From an uncultured Helicobacteraceae bacterium (lineage in GTDB: Bacteria > Campylobacterota > Campylobacteria > Campylobacterales > UBA6016): DNA of 22,806 bases. A program made the translations under genes and the position numbers. Every line of letters starts with the position of its first letter. The first letter of the stretch is position 1. Below, piece after piece: positions 1 to 7,874 of this stretch. Under the pieces are notes generated by a model. It had not been told where the DNA came from and ran no database searches. It worked only from the letters and a program-made list of their open reading frames with translations. Where the stretch lies: assembly GCA_937973585.1 (NCBI GenBank), contig CALJKN010000205.1, positions 1-22,806 on the forward strand, read 5' to 3'.

Positions 1-116
1 ATTGAACCCTCTGATTAATTCTCACATTTTAGGCAAAGCCCAAAATGAGGCCTTCAGCAGACGGCTCTCGCAACTAGTTGCTCTTTTGAGACATCTATTT
101 AATCAGAGGTCTCAAT
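1..116. repeat. Structured intergenic repeat, copy 1
   Basis: This block shares roughly three quarters of its bases by eye with 10168-10284. It can fold as a branched structure. The ends 1-18 and 99-116 are inverted repeats matching at about 16 of 18 positions. An inner hairpin pairs 25-34 with 38-47 around an AAA loop, with one A-C mismatch, and a second inner hairpin is the palindrome GCAACTAGTTGC at 70-81. An alternative hairpin pairs TTGAGAC near 86 with GTCTCAA near 110. It may be a small non-autonomous (MITE-like) element or an RNA element in the lpxK leader. The window begins at its edge, so its true left end is unknown. No coding sequence is supported here. Confidence 0.7.
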
Positions 117-132
117 TCTCAAGAGAGGATTA

Positions 133-1083
133 TTGTTGATACTAAAAATAGAAGAGGCGCTATTTTGCTTTGATAGGTTCTGGCATTATTTATACGCCTT
201 CATTATGCTCCCTTTCTCGGCGCTTTTTTGCGCCGTTTCCATCTATAAAAAACTATCAACAAAGCCAAAACCGCAACCGTTGCCAATTATCTCAGTCGGT
301 AATCTAACTGTTGGAGGGAGCGGTAAAAGTCCGTTTACTATAGAGCTTTGTTCTATCTTTGGACACCCTTGCGTTGTCAGTAGGGGGTATGGTAGAAAAT
401 CAAAAGGTATGGTCGTAGTATCAAAATCAGGTGTCCTAAAAGTGGATGCGACCGTCGGTGGTGATGAGGCCGTAATGATTGCTCTTGCTTGCAAAAATGC
501 TTCGGTTATAGTGTCGGAAGATAGGCAGGAGGGGATAGCTAAGGCGCTAGAGTTTGGAGCCGATGTAGTGATACTAGATGACGGCTTCGGAAAATTTACG
601 ATAGAAAAATTAGATGTTTTGCTAAAACCTCGAAAACCGTATAAAAATATTTTTTGTCTTCCGTCCGGCCCGTATAGATATCCACTTTTTTTTGAGAAAT
701 TTGCAGATTTGATAGCCGTCGAGGGGGTTGACTTTAAAAGGGTTGTATCTGAGATAAAAGCCGAAAAATTTTTTGTAGTTACCGCAATCTCGAATCCAAA
801 TAGACTTTTAGAGTACATAGATATTGAACCTGAAGATAGATATTTTTTTGCCGACCACACTTTTTTTGACAAATCAACCATCCAATCTATTGTTGATAAA
901 AACACCGGAAAAACAATGGTTTGCACAAAAAAAGACGGTGTAAAGCTAAGGGGGCTAGGTTTTTTATTTGAAGAGATAGATATGAAAATAGAGTTTTCGG
1001 ACAATTTCAAAAATCTCCTCATAGCCAAGGCTACCGACAAGTTCAGAGGTTTTGGCTTTGAAATATCAAATAAGTTAGTGTAA
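133..1083 (+). CDS. lpxK: Tetraacyldisaccharide 4'-kinase LpxK
   Basis: LpxK phosphorylates the 4' position of the lipid A disaccharide precursor at the inner membrane, late in the Raetz pathway. The 316-residue protein has an N-terminal membrane-associating hydrophobic stretch (about 22-38). The family P-loop VGNLTVGGSGKSP is at 55-67, the SRGYGRK motif at 83-89, and DDGF at 149-152, where the family has DDGFQH. Length is normal for the family. The start is TTG. Two adjacent TTG codons (133 and 136) follow a GAGAGGA ribosome site at 123-129, and 136 has the better spacing (6 nt). The gene lies directly downstream of the structured repeat, so that repeat may form part of its leader. Identification is from motifs and is strong; only the exact first codon is uncertain. 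Confidence 0.93.
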   Translation: MLILKIEEALFCFDRFWHYLYAFIMLPFSALFCAVSIYKKLSTKPKPQPLPIISVGNLTVGGSGKSPFTIELCSIFGHPCVVSRGYGRKSKGMVVVSKSGVLKVDATVGGDEAVMIALACKNASVIVSEDRQEGIAKALEFGADVVILDDGFGKFTIEKLDVLLKPRKPYKNIFCLPSGPYRYPLFFEKFADLIAVEGVDFKRVVSEIKAEKFFVVTAISNPNRLLEYIDIEPEDRYFFADHTFFDKSTIQSIVDKNTGKTMVCTKKDGVKLRGLGFLFEEIDMKIEFSDNFKNLLIAKATDKFRGFGFEISNKLV

Positions 1084-1116
1084 AATGAAAAAAAACTTAA
1101 TAGCAAGGAAAACATA

Positions 1117-1722
1117 GTGAGCCTAAAAGAGGATTTGGGTGCGGTAAAAACCGAGATAGACAATGAAGAGAAGTTTTTAACGGCTTATGTAAAGGTTGAA
1201 AAGTTTTTTAAAAGATATAAAACCGTATTTGTAGCCGTTGCAGTTTTGGCTGTTGCAGGATTCGCCGGATATGAAGGATACAAATACTACGACGATACTA
1301 GAATAGCGGCAGCAAACGAGGCCTACGGAAAGCTATTAAAAGATAAAAACGACAAAGAGGCGCTCGCTACGCTCGAATCAAAAAGCAAACCGCTGTATGA
1401 GGCGTATATGATGAGGGAGGCGGCAAAAAGCTCCGACGATAAAGCGTTTGCTACCCTTGCATCTTCGACGAATCCGGTTATAGCTTCTATTGCCTCATAT
1501 GAGACGGCCATAGCCTCAAAAGATCCTTCAAAGTTACTTTCGTATGCGGCGGCACAAAACGCTTTTTATAAGGATATGGCTTTTTTTACGGCTGCCTATC
1601 AATTTATTGAGGCAAAAGATTATAAAAAAGCAAAAGAGGCTCTCGCAAAAATAGATGCCAAATCGGAGCTTAGAGAGTATGCCGATTTTCTGACCCATTC
1701 GTTTATTACGCTACAAAAATAG
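1117..1722 (+). CDS. Membrane-anchored TPR-like protein (YfgM-like architecture)
   Basis: This 201-residue protein has a charged cytosolic N-terminus (1-35), one transmembrane segment (about 36-53) and an alanine- and lysine-rich helical C-terminal part expected in the periplasm. The helical pattern resembles the tetratricopeptide-like domain of YfgM-type ancillary proteins, but I recognise only the architecture, not a specific orthologue. The GTG start at 1117 follows an AAGGA ribosome site (1105-1109). A ten-codon ORF (1085-1117) without a convincing ribosome site ends in a TAG that overlaps this GTG. The stop abuts the next gene with no gap, so the two are probably translationally coupled. 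A role in envelope or protein-export quality control is inference only. Confidence 0.75.
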   Translation: MSLKEDLGAVKTEIDNEEKFLTAYVKVEKFFKRYKTVFVAVAVLAVAGFAGYEGYKYYDDTRIAAANEAYGKLLKDKNDKEALATLESKSKPLYEAYMMREAAKSSDDKAFATLASSTNPVIASIASYETAIASKDPSKLLSYAAAQNAFYKDMAFFTAAYQFIEAKDYKKAKEALAKIDAKSELREYADFLTHSFITLQK

Positions 1723-2970
1723 ATGCCAGAAAACATCTTTATCCAAAATAGCTCTCTGGCTTTGGTGCTAGGTTTTATCATCGGGCTTCAAAGGGAGATG
1801 CGAAACTACCGTACCGAATCAAAAGAGTTTGGGGGCGGCAGAACTTTTGCGATAATAGCGTTTTTGGGGTATCTGTCTGCTTTTTTGGGTGGGTTTAGCC
1901 CGTATTTTTTACCTTTTTCATTTTTGGTTATAGGTTCTTTGCTTGTAGTGGCCAAGATTACGTTGGCAAATAGTGAAAAACCGAGGGGCTCGACGACTGA
2001 GTTTTCGGCTTTGAGTGCTTTTTTGATAGGGTCGATGCTAAATTTTATAGAGCCGAAATTTGTCGTATTTTCAGCCGTTGTTTTACTTCTTGTTTTGAAT
2101 CTAAAGGACAAAATTCAGGAGCTTGAAAAATACATCGGAAAAGATGATCTAAACGCCGCAATACTGTTTTTGACGATGAGTTTTGTGGTCTTGCCGGTTC
2201 TACCTGATAAAACTATAGATTCGTTTGGTCTTTTTAATCCCTACAAAATATGGCTTATGGTGGTTTTGATAGCCGGAATTTCGTTTGCCGGATATATTGC
2301 CGTAAGAGTTTTGGGTACAGATAGGGGGATTGTATTTACGGGACTTATCGGGGGCTTGGTCTCCTCAACCGCCGTAGCTTTGTCGCTCTCAAAAAAAGCC
2401 TCGGCAGTCCCATCGGCATCCGGTAAAATAGCTGTCGGTATCATGTTAGCTTCTACCGTTATGATAGTCAGGGCTACGCTTTTAGTCTCTTTGTTTAACG
2501 CAAATTTGTTAGCCGATATGTGGTTTGCTTTTGCTGCTACGTTTGTCGTTGCGGCCGGCGTTGTTGTATATTATTTTTTCAAAAACAAAACAGAAGATTT
2601 TAAGGGTGTAGAGATTGAGTACAAAAACCCTTTTGATTTGAAAGAGGCTATGATTTTAGGGCTTAGCTTCGGTGCAATCGTCGCCTTAGTAAAGCTCTCA
2701 AAAGAGTATGTCGGAAACAGCGGTATCTATGTGGTTAGTATTTTATCCGGCATAACGGATGTGGATGCGATTATTTTGTCTTTATCGCAAGTTGCCGGTA
2801 ACGGTTTGGAGTTTTCGGTAGCTGCTTTTGGTATAATGGCGGCAGTTTCTTCAAATAGTGCGTCAAAGTTTATGATATGCTTTTTTGCCGGTTCAAAAGA
2901 GCTTGTAAAAACCGTAGCGGTTTATTATTTTGCCGTTACGTTAACGTTTGCGGCAGCACTTTATATATAA
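1723..2970 (+). CDS. MgtC/SapB-family membrane protein with DUF4010
   Basis: This is a polytopic inner-membrane protein of 415 residues. The N-terminal MgtC-type signature is at 14-25 (LVLGFIIGLQRE), followed by GGGRTFAIIAFLG at 37-49. The rest is a series of hydrophobic segments, and the second half (about 190-400) fits DUF4010, with a GLIGGLVSSTAVALSLS stretch and a later SGITDVDAIILSLSQ stretch. Proteins of this two-domain type are common in proteobacteria and their transport or sensing role is not established; a magnesium link should not be assumed from the name. The ATG follows directly after the stop of the upstream gene and has no clear ribosome site, which points to coupled translation. 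Family assignment is confident, function is not. Confidence 0.85.
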   Translation: MPENIFIQNSSLALVLGFIIGLQREMRNYRTESKEFGGGRTFAIIAFLGYLSAFLGGFSPYFLPFSFLVIGSLLVVAKITLANSEKPRGSTTEFSALSAFLIGSMLNFIEPKFVVFSAVVLLLVLNLKDKIQELEKYIGKDDLNAAILFLTMSFVVLPVLPDKTIDSFGLFNPYKIWLMVVLIAGISFAGYIAVRVLGTDRGIVFTGLIGGLVSSTAVALSLSKKASAVPSASGKIAVGIMLASTVMIVRATLLVSLFNANLLADMWFAFAATFVVAAGVVVYYFFKNKTEDFKGVEIEYKNPFDLKEAMILGLSFGAIVALVKLSKEYVGNSGIYVVSILSGITDVDAIILSLSQVAGNGLEFSVAAFGIMAAVSSNSASKFMICFFAGSKELVKTVAVYYFAVTLTFAAALYI

Positions 2971-2996
2971 AATTATTTCAAACGGAGATCGAAACA

Positions 2997-4019
2997 ATGT
3001 TAAAAACCAGAATACTGTTCGGGGGACTCACCGCACTTTTGCTTTTTTCCGGCTGCTCGTCAAAGAGTTATTTTGAGCCAAAAAAGATAGACGGTCATGT
3101 TGATTTTGATTCAAAAATCAGCTCCCCTATAGTATCGGTCAACGCTCAGGGGGCAACTCTCAAAAACGGACAGTTTGTAACCAGAAAGAGCATCGGCGGT
3201 TTTAGTTTGCCGGAAGGGTATGAGTTTTTATCATCCGGTGAAAATAACGTAGTGGCCGGAAACGACTTTGGCGATGTGCTAATTTTTGATAAGGGCGGAA
3301 AAGAGATAGGTAGACACAAATTTGACTCAAAAGTTGCCACGGCATCGGCTAGAGAGAATCTGCTTGCATTTATATCCACCGATAATACATCTGTTTTGTT
3401 TGATATGAAAGAGTCAAAAATGCTCTTTAAGCAAAAAAACGATTCCGAGTTTGCCGTAAACGCAAAAATAGCCGCTCCGTATTTTCTCAACGAACTTATC
3501 ATATTTCCGACACTAGACGGTAAACTTTTGGTTGTTGATATTAATGAGAAAAAAATAGTCAGGGATGTAGTAATTAGTAGTGAAAAGAGCTTCAACAACG
3601 TAATATTTTTTGACATCATAGACAATAGGCTCCTTGCCGCAACACCTACAAAGATTGTCTCTATAAACCCTAAGTTTGCAAATTTTATGGATGCGGATAT
3701 TGTCGATATAGTATTCATTAAAGACGGTGTTTATATATTTACAAAAGACGGCAAAATCATCCTGACGGATCCGGATCTAAAAGTTTTAAAAGAGAAAAAG
3801 TTCCCTTTTGCCAGATTTTTGGGCGCTATTTACGGCAAATACATCTATGCGGTAGAAAAAGAGGGTTATCTGATAGCTACCGATGTAAATTTGGTAACAT
3901 CCAATATCTTTAAATTTTCAGCCCCTTTTTACGGTCTATCAAGCAGTTTTGACGGGTTTTTATTTACCAGCGGGGATTCGATATTTTACGACAACAAACA
4001 GTTCAAGCTGGCAAAATAA
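2997..4019 (+). CDS. Lipoprotein with PQQ-like beta-propeller
   Basis: The chosen ATG at 2997 follows an ACGGAG ribosome site (2982-2987) and starts a clear lipoprotein signal, with Lys3 and Arg5, a hydrophobic core and the lipobox LFSGC with Cys20. The same frame is open further upstream to 2877, but that part lies inside the preceding gene. The mature protein (total 340 residues) consists of repeated short beta-strand units such as GDVLIFDKGGKEIG and GKLLVVDINEKKIV, typical of PQQ/YVTN-like propellers and reminiscent of BamB. It is probably anchored in a membrane facing the periplasm. From memory, a comparable lipoprotein lies close to coaX in C. jejuni, which suggests a conserved neighbourhood. 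A role in outer-membrane protein assembly is only an analogy. Confidence 0.82.
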   Translation: MLKTRILFGGLTALLLFSGCSSKSYFEPKKIDGHVDFDSKISSPIVSVNAQGATLKNGQFVTRKSIGGFSLPEGYEFLSSGENNVVAGNDFGDVLIFDKGGKEIGRHKFDSKVATASARENLLAFISTDNTSVLFDMKESKMLFKQKNDSEFAVNAKIAAPYFLNELIIFPTLDGKLLVVDINEKKIVRDVVISSEKSFNNVIFFDIIDNRLLAATPTKIVSINPKFANFMDADIVDIVFIKDGVYIFTKDGKIILTDPDLKVLKEKKFPFARFLGAIYGKYIYAVEKEGYLIATDVNLVTSNIFKFSAPFYGLSSSFDGFLFTSGDSIFYDNKQFKLAK

Positions 4020-4048
4020 AACAACTCTCCAAAGAGGCCGAGGCTTTT

Positions 4049-4843
4049 TTGGAGCATATAACTGTCATAAAAGCGCTTAGCGCAAATACTATAGCGGCCT
4101 ATTCGTCGGATCTATCCGACTTTGAGGATAAAATCAAGAAGCCTGCCATAAATGCTGATACCGCAGATGTGCTTTGTTTTTTGGGCGGTTACGAAAACGG
4201 TTATACGCTAAATCGAAAACTCTCCTCTATAAACTCCTTTTTCGCTTTTTGCCATGAAGAGGAGTGGAGAGATGAGGGTCCCAGAGTCAAGCACTCAAAG
4301 CTTCCGGCCTCTTTGCCGAAATTTTTGGAGTATGAAAATATATTGTCCGGTATTGATGCCGTTGCAGATGGTTGGATAGGGCTTAGAGATAGGGCATTTA
4401 TCCTTTTTTTGTACGCTTCCGGAACTAGGGTAGGGGAGGCACTGGCGGCAAAAATCTCGGATATAGAGGATGGCTGGCTAAAGATACGTTCGGCAAAAGG
4501 CGACAAAGAGAGAATGGTGCCGCTTGCCGCAAAAGCGTTAGAGGCTTTGCAAAAATATCTAAACGATAGACCTTTTAAGAGTGAATTTTTGTGGATAAAC
4601 TATAAAGGGGGCAAGCTTAGCCGTATTTTTGCTTTCAAGATTACGGTAAAATACCTTGGGGTTTCACCGCACACACTAAGACACTCTTTTGCAACGTCTT
4701 TGGTTTTGGGAGGTGCCGACCTTGGGATTGTGCAGGAGCTTTTAGGGCATGTATCCATCAGTACGACGCAGATTTATACCCATATCAAAAAACAGAACCT
4801 AAAAGATACGCTTTATAAATATCATCCGTTGAGAGAAAAATAA
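4049..4843 (+). CDS. Tyrosine recombinase, XerC/D-like
   Basis: This is a site-specific recombinase of the tyrosine family (264 residues from the TTG at 4049). The core-binding domain is about 1-85 and the catalytic domain about 95-255. All catalytic residues are visible: Arg127 (SGTRVGE), Lys150 (SAKGDKER), His208 and Arg211 (SPHTLRHS), His234 (LLGH) and Tyr243. The start is unclear. Codons upstream of the TTG (KQLSKEAEAFLEH) continue the usual Xer N-terminus, yet contain no ATG, GTG or TTG, so the TTG with an AGAGG site at 4033-4037 is the best available start unless a rare codon is used. It sits 29 nt after a lipoprotein gene and 6 nt before coaX. That makes it an orphan recombinase in a housekeeping series rather than next to a phage. 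Confidence 0.88.
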   Translation: MEHITVIKALSANTIAAYSSDLSDFEDKIKKPAINADTADVLCFLGGYENGYTLNRKLSSINSFFAFCHEEEWRDEGPRVKHSKLPASLPKFLEYENILSGIDAVADGWIGLRDRAFILFLYASGTRVGEALAAKISDIEDGWLKIRSAKGDKERMVPLAAKALEALQKYLNDRPFKSEFLWINYKGGKLSRIFAFKITVKYLGVSPHTLRHSFATSLVLGGADLGIVQELLGHVSISTTQIYTHIKKQNLKDTLYKYHPLREK

Positions 4844-4849
4844 AAAAAT

Positions 4850-5476
4850 ATGATTTTGTGTGACATCGGAAATAGTTTTTACCATTTTTACAAAGATGGA
4901 GCCGTTTGGAGGGAGCCTGTATCGTCAACCCCTGTTGTTAGCGAATCTGAGACTATATATACCGTCTCGGTCAACCCGTCGGCTCTTTTTCGATTAGCTT
5001 CAAAAAACAGGGTAGTGGATATTGCCGGGTTTTTTAAATTCGACACCCAGTATGTGGGGCTTGGGATAGATAGGGCTGTTGCCTGTTTTGCCGCTAACGA
5101 CGGTATCATAGTCGATGCCGGAAGTGCGATTACGGTGGATATAATGCAAGAGGGTATGCATCTTGGAGGGTTTATTTTGCCTGGCATCGGAGCCCTAAAG
5201 GAGAGCGTTAGAAAAATATCTCCCGCTTTGGATGTTGGACTAAATATGGGGGTTTCGCTCTCTATGCTACCGCAAAATACGAAGGATGCGATTAGCTACG
5301 GTATGCTCTCGTCCATCGTTTTAAGTATCAAAGAGGCAGGAAAAAACAAGTTTATATATTTTACGGGCGGGGACGGCAAGTTTTTGTCGAAATTTTTTGA
5401 GGATAGATGTGTCGTTGACGATACTCTGATTTTTAAAGGGATGATGAAAATTATACAAAAGGAACAACAATGCTAA
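4850..5476 (+). CDS. coaX: Type III pantothenate kinase CoaX
   Basis: CoaX phosphorylates pantothenate, the first step of coenzyme A synthesis, in the cytosol. The 208-residue protein shows the ASKHA-fold signatures: DIGNS at 5-9 (phosphate-binding loop), GIDR at 72-75, DAGSAIT at 89-95 and GGFILPG at 106-112. It is shorter than many CoaX proteins (about 250 residues), as I recall for epsilon-proteobacterial versions. The last 7 nt overlap the start of hisG, with the hisG ribosome site (AAAGGA, about 5458-5463) inside the coaX end. coaD, a later step of the same pathway, is encoded elsewhere in the window at 15850-16341. Confidence 0.9.
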   Translation: MILCDIGNSFYHFYKDGAVWREPVSSTPVVSESETIYTVSVNPSALFRLASKNRVVDIAGFFKFDTQYVGLGIDRAVACFAANDGIIVDAGSAITVDIMQEGMHLGGFILPGIGALKESVRKISPALDVGLNMGVSLSMLPQNTKDAISYGMLSSIVLSIKEAGKNKFIYFTGGDGKFLSKFFEDRCVVDDTLIFKGMMKIIQKEQQC

Positions 5477-6078
5477 GTATTGCCCTCCCAAAGGGTAGGA
5501 TAGCCGAAGAGACGCTGGCTATTTTTTCCAAAATATTCGGTAGCGATTTTAAATTTGAAGATAGAAAGCTGATACTAGAAAAAGACGGTTTTAGGTTTTT
5601 ATTGGTTCGTAATCAGGACGTTCCTACATACGTATATCACGGTTCATGCGATCTTGGTGTCGTAGGTTTTGACGTATTAGAGGAAAAAGGGCTTGATTTG
5701 GCTGAATTACTTGATTTGGGGCTTGGAAAGTGCAAGGTCGTAGTCGGTATGAGGGTTGGCGAAAAGGTAGATTACTCAAAACATAAAATCAGTGTCGCTA
5801 CAAAAATGGAGAATATTACAAAGAATTTTTTTGCAAAAAAAGCGATGGCCGTAGAGGTTATCAAACTATACGGTTCTATAGAGCTAGCGCCGCTTGTAGG
5901 TTTGGCTGATGCAATCGTAGATATTATGGAGACAGGGGCAACGATGAAGCAAAACGGTCTTACGGATGTTGAGACGATTATGCACTCCTCTGCCAGACTG
6001 ATAGCAAATAAAAATAGTTTTGTAACCAGAAAAAAAGAGATCTTGTCTCTTACGGAAAAAATACAAAATGCACTATAA
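5470..6078 (+). CDS. hisG: ATP phosphoribosyltransferase, short form HisG
   Basis: HisG catalyses the first and feedback-controlled step of histidine synthesis, joining ATP and PRPP. At 202 residues it is the short (HisG-S) form: the catalytic domain is complete, with SCDLGVVGFDVL around 59-70 and the PRPP loop DIMETGATMKQNG at 151-163. The C-terminal ACT-like regulatory domain of the long form is absent. Short HisG enzymes normally need the HisZ regulatory subunit, a HisRS paralogue, which is not in this window; the HisS at 14065-15300 has full synthetase motifs. The gene overlaps coaX by 7 nt and the downstream methyltransferase by 11 nt, so it is translated as part of this operon. Confidence 0.93.
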   Translation: MLSIALPKGRIAEETLAIFSKIFGSDFKFEDRKLILEKDGFRFLLVRNQDVPTYVYHGSCDLGVVGFDVLEEKGLDLAELLDLGLGKCKVVVGMRVGEKVDYSKHKISVATKMENITKNFFAKKAMAVEVIKLYGSIELAPLVGLADAIVDIMETGATMKQNGLTDVETIMHSSARLIANKNSFVTRKKEILSLTEKIQNAL

Positions 6079-6763
6079 CGGGCTAGAACTATATGCATCC
6101 ATAGAGGATATGCTGGATTTCTCCGAAACCGTCGAGAAACTATACGGGGCATTTTATAAAAAGCTAAAAACATTCAACAATATCTCTACGGTGCTAGACA
6201 TTGGGTGTGGTAGCGGCGCTTTCGGTCTTGGGCTACTAGGTAGAGGCTACAGAGCGCAAGGGATAGATCTGAGTCAAAAAATGGTTGAAAACTCAATATC
6301 GGCAGGCTTTGATGCAAAAGCGGTTGACTTGTGCGAGGTAAAAGAGAAATTCGATGCCGCAACTGCAGTTTTTGACGTATTAAACTATCTCGACAAAGAC
6401 GGACTAAAGAATTTTTTTGGGTGTGTCGGCAATATACTAAACAGCGGCGGGTATTTTTTGGCAGATCTAAATACCGAATACGGTTTTAGTGTCATAGCGC
6501 CCGGGGTAATATCATTTGAAGACGACGAGAGGTATGTAGTCCTAGATGCCGAGTATGAAGATAGAATTTTGACGACTAATATAAACGTATTTGAAAAGCA
6601 GGTAGGCGGGCTGTATGATAGAAAAGAGGGTGAGATAATCCAACATTATCACACTAGAAAAGATATCGAGTCGATTACCGATTTGAAAGTGGTGGAGTGT
6701 GTGGAGATCGGGCTTTATGGAAAAAAACCCGATAAACTCCTGTATGTTTTTAAAAAATCTTAG
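6068..6763 (+). CDS. Class I SAM-dependent methyltransferase
   Basis: The 231-residue protein has a Rossmann-type methyltransferase core. Motif I is VLDIGCGSG at 42-50, the acidic end of strand 2 is GIDLS at 65-69, and the motif IV-like stretch FDAATAVFDVLNYL follows near 105. The C-terminal half contains beta-rich segments (EYEDRILTTNINVF) typical of small-molecule methyltransferases, but the substrate cannot be read from sequence. The start overlaps the hisG end by 11 nt. Its stop codon overlaps the stop of convergent rpsR (shared bases TTAG at 6760-6763), so no terminator separates the two. Confidence 0.85.
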   Translation: MHYNGLELYASIEDMLDFSETVEKLYGAFYKKLKTFNNISTVLDIGCGSGAFGLGLLGRGYRAQGIDLSQKMVENSISAGFDAKAVDLCEVKEKFDAATAVFDVLNYLDKDGLKNFFGCVGNILNSGGYFLADLNTEYGFSVIAPGVISFEDDERYVVLDAEYEDRILTTNINVFEKQVGGLYDRKEGEIIQHYHTRKDIESITDLKVVECVEIGLYGKKPDKLLYVFKKS

Positions 6764-7011
6764 TCTTGTCCGGATACGGCGTTTTTTCTGTCTACGATGT
6801 ACGGGATAAGCGCCATGTGTCTAGCTCTTTTAATCGCAAGACCTACCATGTCTTGAGCACTTTTGCTATTACCTGTTAGACGTCTAGGCATGATTTTGTA
6901 TCTCTCGGATAGAGTGTGTTTTAGCAATTTTACGTCTTTATAATCGATATAATCGATTTTAAGTTCGGTATATTTGCAGTGTTTTTTTGTATATTTTCTT
7001 TTTTCCGCCAT
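6760..7011 (-). CDS. rpsR: 30S ribosomal protein S18
   Basis: This is an 83-residue basic protein matching S18: IDYIDYKDVKLLKHTLSE followed by KIMPRRLTGNSKSAQ and the IKRARHMALIPY core. S18 binds with S6 to the platform of the 30S subunit. It is the third gene of rpsF-ssb-rpsR, 22 nt after ssb, with an AAGGAAA ribosome site just upstream of its ATG. The stop codon overlaps that of the convergent methyltransferase gene. Confidence 0.97.
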   Translation of the reverse strand: MAEKRKYTKKHCKYTELKIDYIDYKDVKLLKHTLSERYKIMPRRLTGNSKSAQDMVGLAIKRARHMALIPYIVDRKNAVSGQD

Positions 7012-7033
7012 TTTATTTTCCTTATTATTTCTT

Positions 7034-7486
7034 TTAAAACGGTATTTCGTCGTCTTGTATATCTATTTCCGGAACTCTATGATTCTGTGGTTGGGGTGCA
7101 GGTTTCGAGTAATCTGCAAATCCGTCGTCACTACCGGACTCATAGGAGCTTTCGGATGATTTGGAGTCTAAAAACTGAAAGCTTTCGACAGCTATTACGT
7201 GTCTGCTTCTTTTTTGTCCCGCTTGATCCATCCACTGTTCAAGTACGAGTCTCCCCTCTACAAGAACTTTTTTCCCTTTTAGCATATACTGGTTGGCTAT
7301 TTCGGCAGATTTACCGTAAATTACCACATCAATAAACATTGTCTCCTGTTTTTGTTCGCCGGAGAGTTTGTCTTTCCAGGTTCTATTAACGGCGATACCC
7401 GTCTTAGCAACAGCCGACCCAGAGGGCAAATACCTAAGCTCTATGGCTCTGGTCGTATTGCCGATTAATAAAACCTTGTTTAGCAT
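7034..7486 (-). CDS. ssb: Single-stranded DNA-binding protein SSB
   Basis: SSB coats single-stranded DNA and recruits replication and repair partners. Residues 1-105 form the OB fold (MLNKVLLIGNTT at the start, GKKVLVEGRLVLEQW, then SRHVIAVESFQFL). A serine- and glycine-rich linker follows, and the acidic partner-binding tip DDEIPF is at 145-150. With 150 residues the linker is rather short compared with the about 180 residues usual in Campylobacter. The gene begins 2 nt after the rpsF stop and precedes rpsR. Confidence 0.97.
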   Translation of the reverse strand: MLNKVLLIGNTTRAIELRYLPSGSAVAKTGIAVNRTWKDKLSGEQKQETMFIDVVIYGKSAEIANQYMLKGKKVLVEGRLVLEQWMDQAGQKRSRHVIAVESFQFLDSKSSESSYESGSDDGFADYSKPAPQPQNHRVPEIDIQDDEIPF

Positions 7487-7488
7487 TG

Positions 7489-7854
7489 TTAGGCTTCTTG
7501 TTTAGGAGCTGATTTGGCTTTCGCCTTCTCAACCATTTGGTTCCAAGCTTTGACTTCTGCCTGTTTTGTGTATCTAAGGGTCATAAATTTGATTACGTCT
7601 TCAGTAATCGTATATACCCTTTCAAGCTCAAGAATAGCTTTGCCTTCGGCTTTGAAGTAAGCGATATAGTAGTAGCCTCTATCAAATTTTTCTACTTTAT
7701 ATGCTAGTTTTCTGCTACCCCATTCGTCAACGGCAACTATCTCGCCGCCTTGAGATGTGATAACCTCTTTTACGAAATTGATTCTTGCCTGAGTCTCTTC
7801 AGGTGTAAGTGTAGGTTTTAGGACGAACATCGTCTCATATAAATTTTGTGCCAT
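7489..7854 (-). CDS. rpsF: 30S ribosomal protein S6
   Basis: The 121-residue protein has the S6 pattern MAQNLYETMFVLKPTLTPEE, a middle GGEIVAVDEWGSRKLAYKV and the YYIAYFKAEGKAI strand, with a lysine- and alanine-rich tail. It pairs with S18 on the 30S platform. The ATG follows a strong GAAGGGG ribosome site. Upstream lie a TATAAT box (7922-7917) and a hairpin (7898-7875) that could be the site of feedback by S6:S18. Confidence 0.97.
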   Translation of the reverse strand: MAQNLYETMFVLKPTLTPEETQARINFVKEVITSQGGEIVAVDEWGSRKLAYKVEKFDRGYYYIAYFKAEGKAILELERVYTITEDVIKFMTLRYTKQAEVKAWNQMVEKAKAKSAPKQEA

Positions 7855-7874
7855 TAAAGCCCCTTCTGGAATTA

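Noticed and set aside
1..116. CRISPR or tRNA origin of the structured repeat
   Set aside because: Only two copies 10 kb apart with no spacers; no anticodon arm or CCA-type acceptor pattern fits, despite the branched fold.
1085..1117. Ten-codon ORF between lpxK and the TPR-like gene, ending in TAGTG
   Set aside because: Its stop overlaps the next GTG, which hints at a leader peptide, but there is no ribosome site and the sequence is a plain A-rich tract; mentioned only with the gene.
243..1163. Long minus-strand open frame of 306 codons across lpxK
   Set aside because: Serine-rich, low-complexity translation and no family pattern; it is the shadow of lpxK, whose motifs are clear.
2877..2996. 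N-terminal extension of the lipoprotein frame
   Set aside because: The extension lies inside the MgtC-like gene. The ATG at 2997 has a ribosome site and starts a perfect lipoprotein signal.
6979..7335. + strand frames of 61 and 118 codons across rpsR/ssb
   Set aside because: Shadows of well-defined ribosomal and SSB genes.
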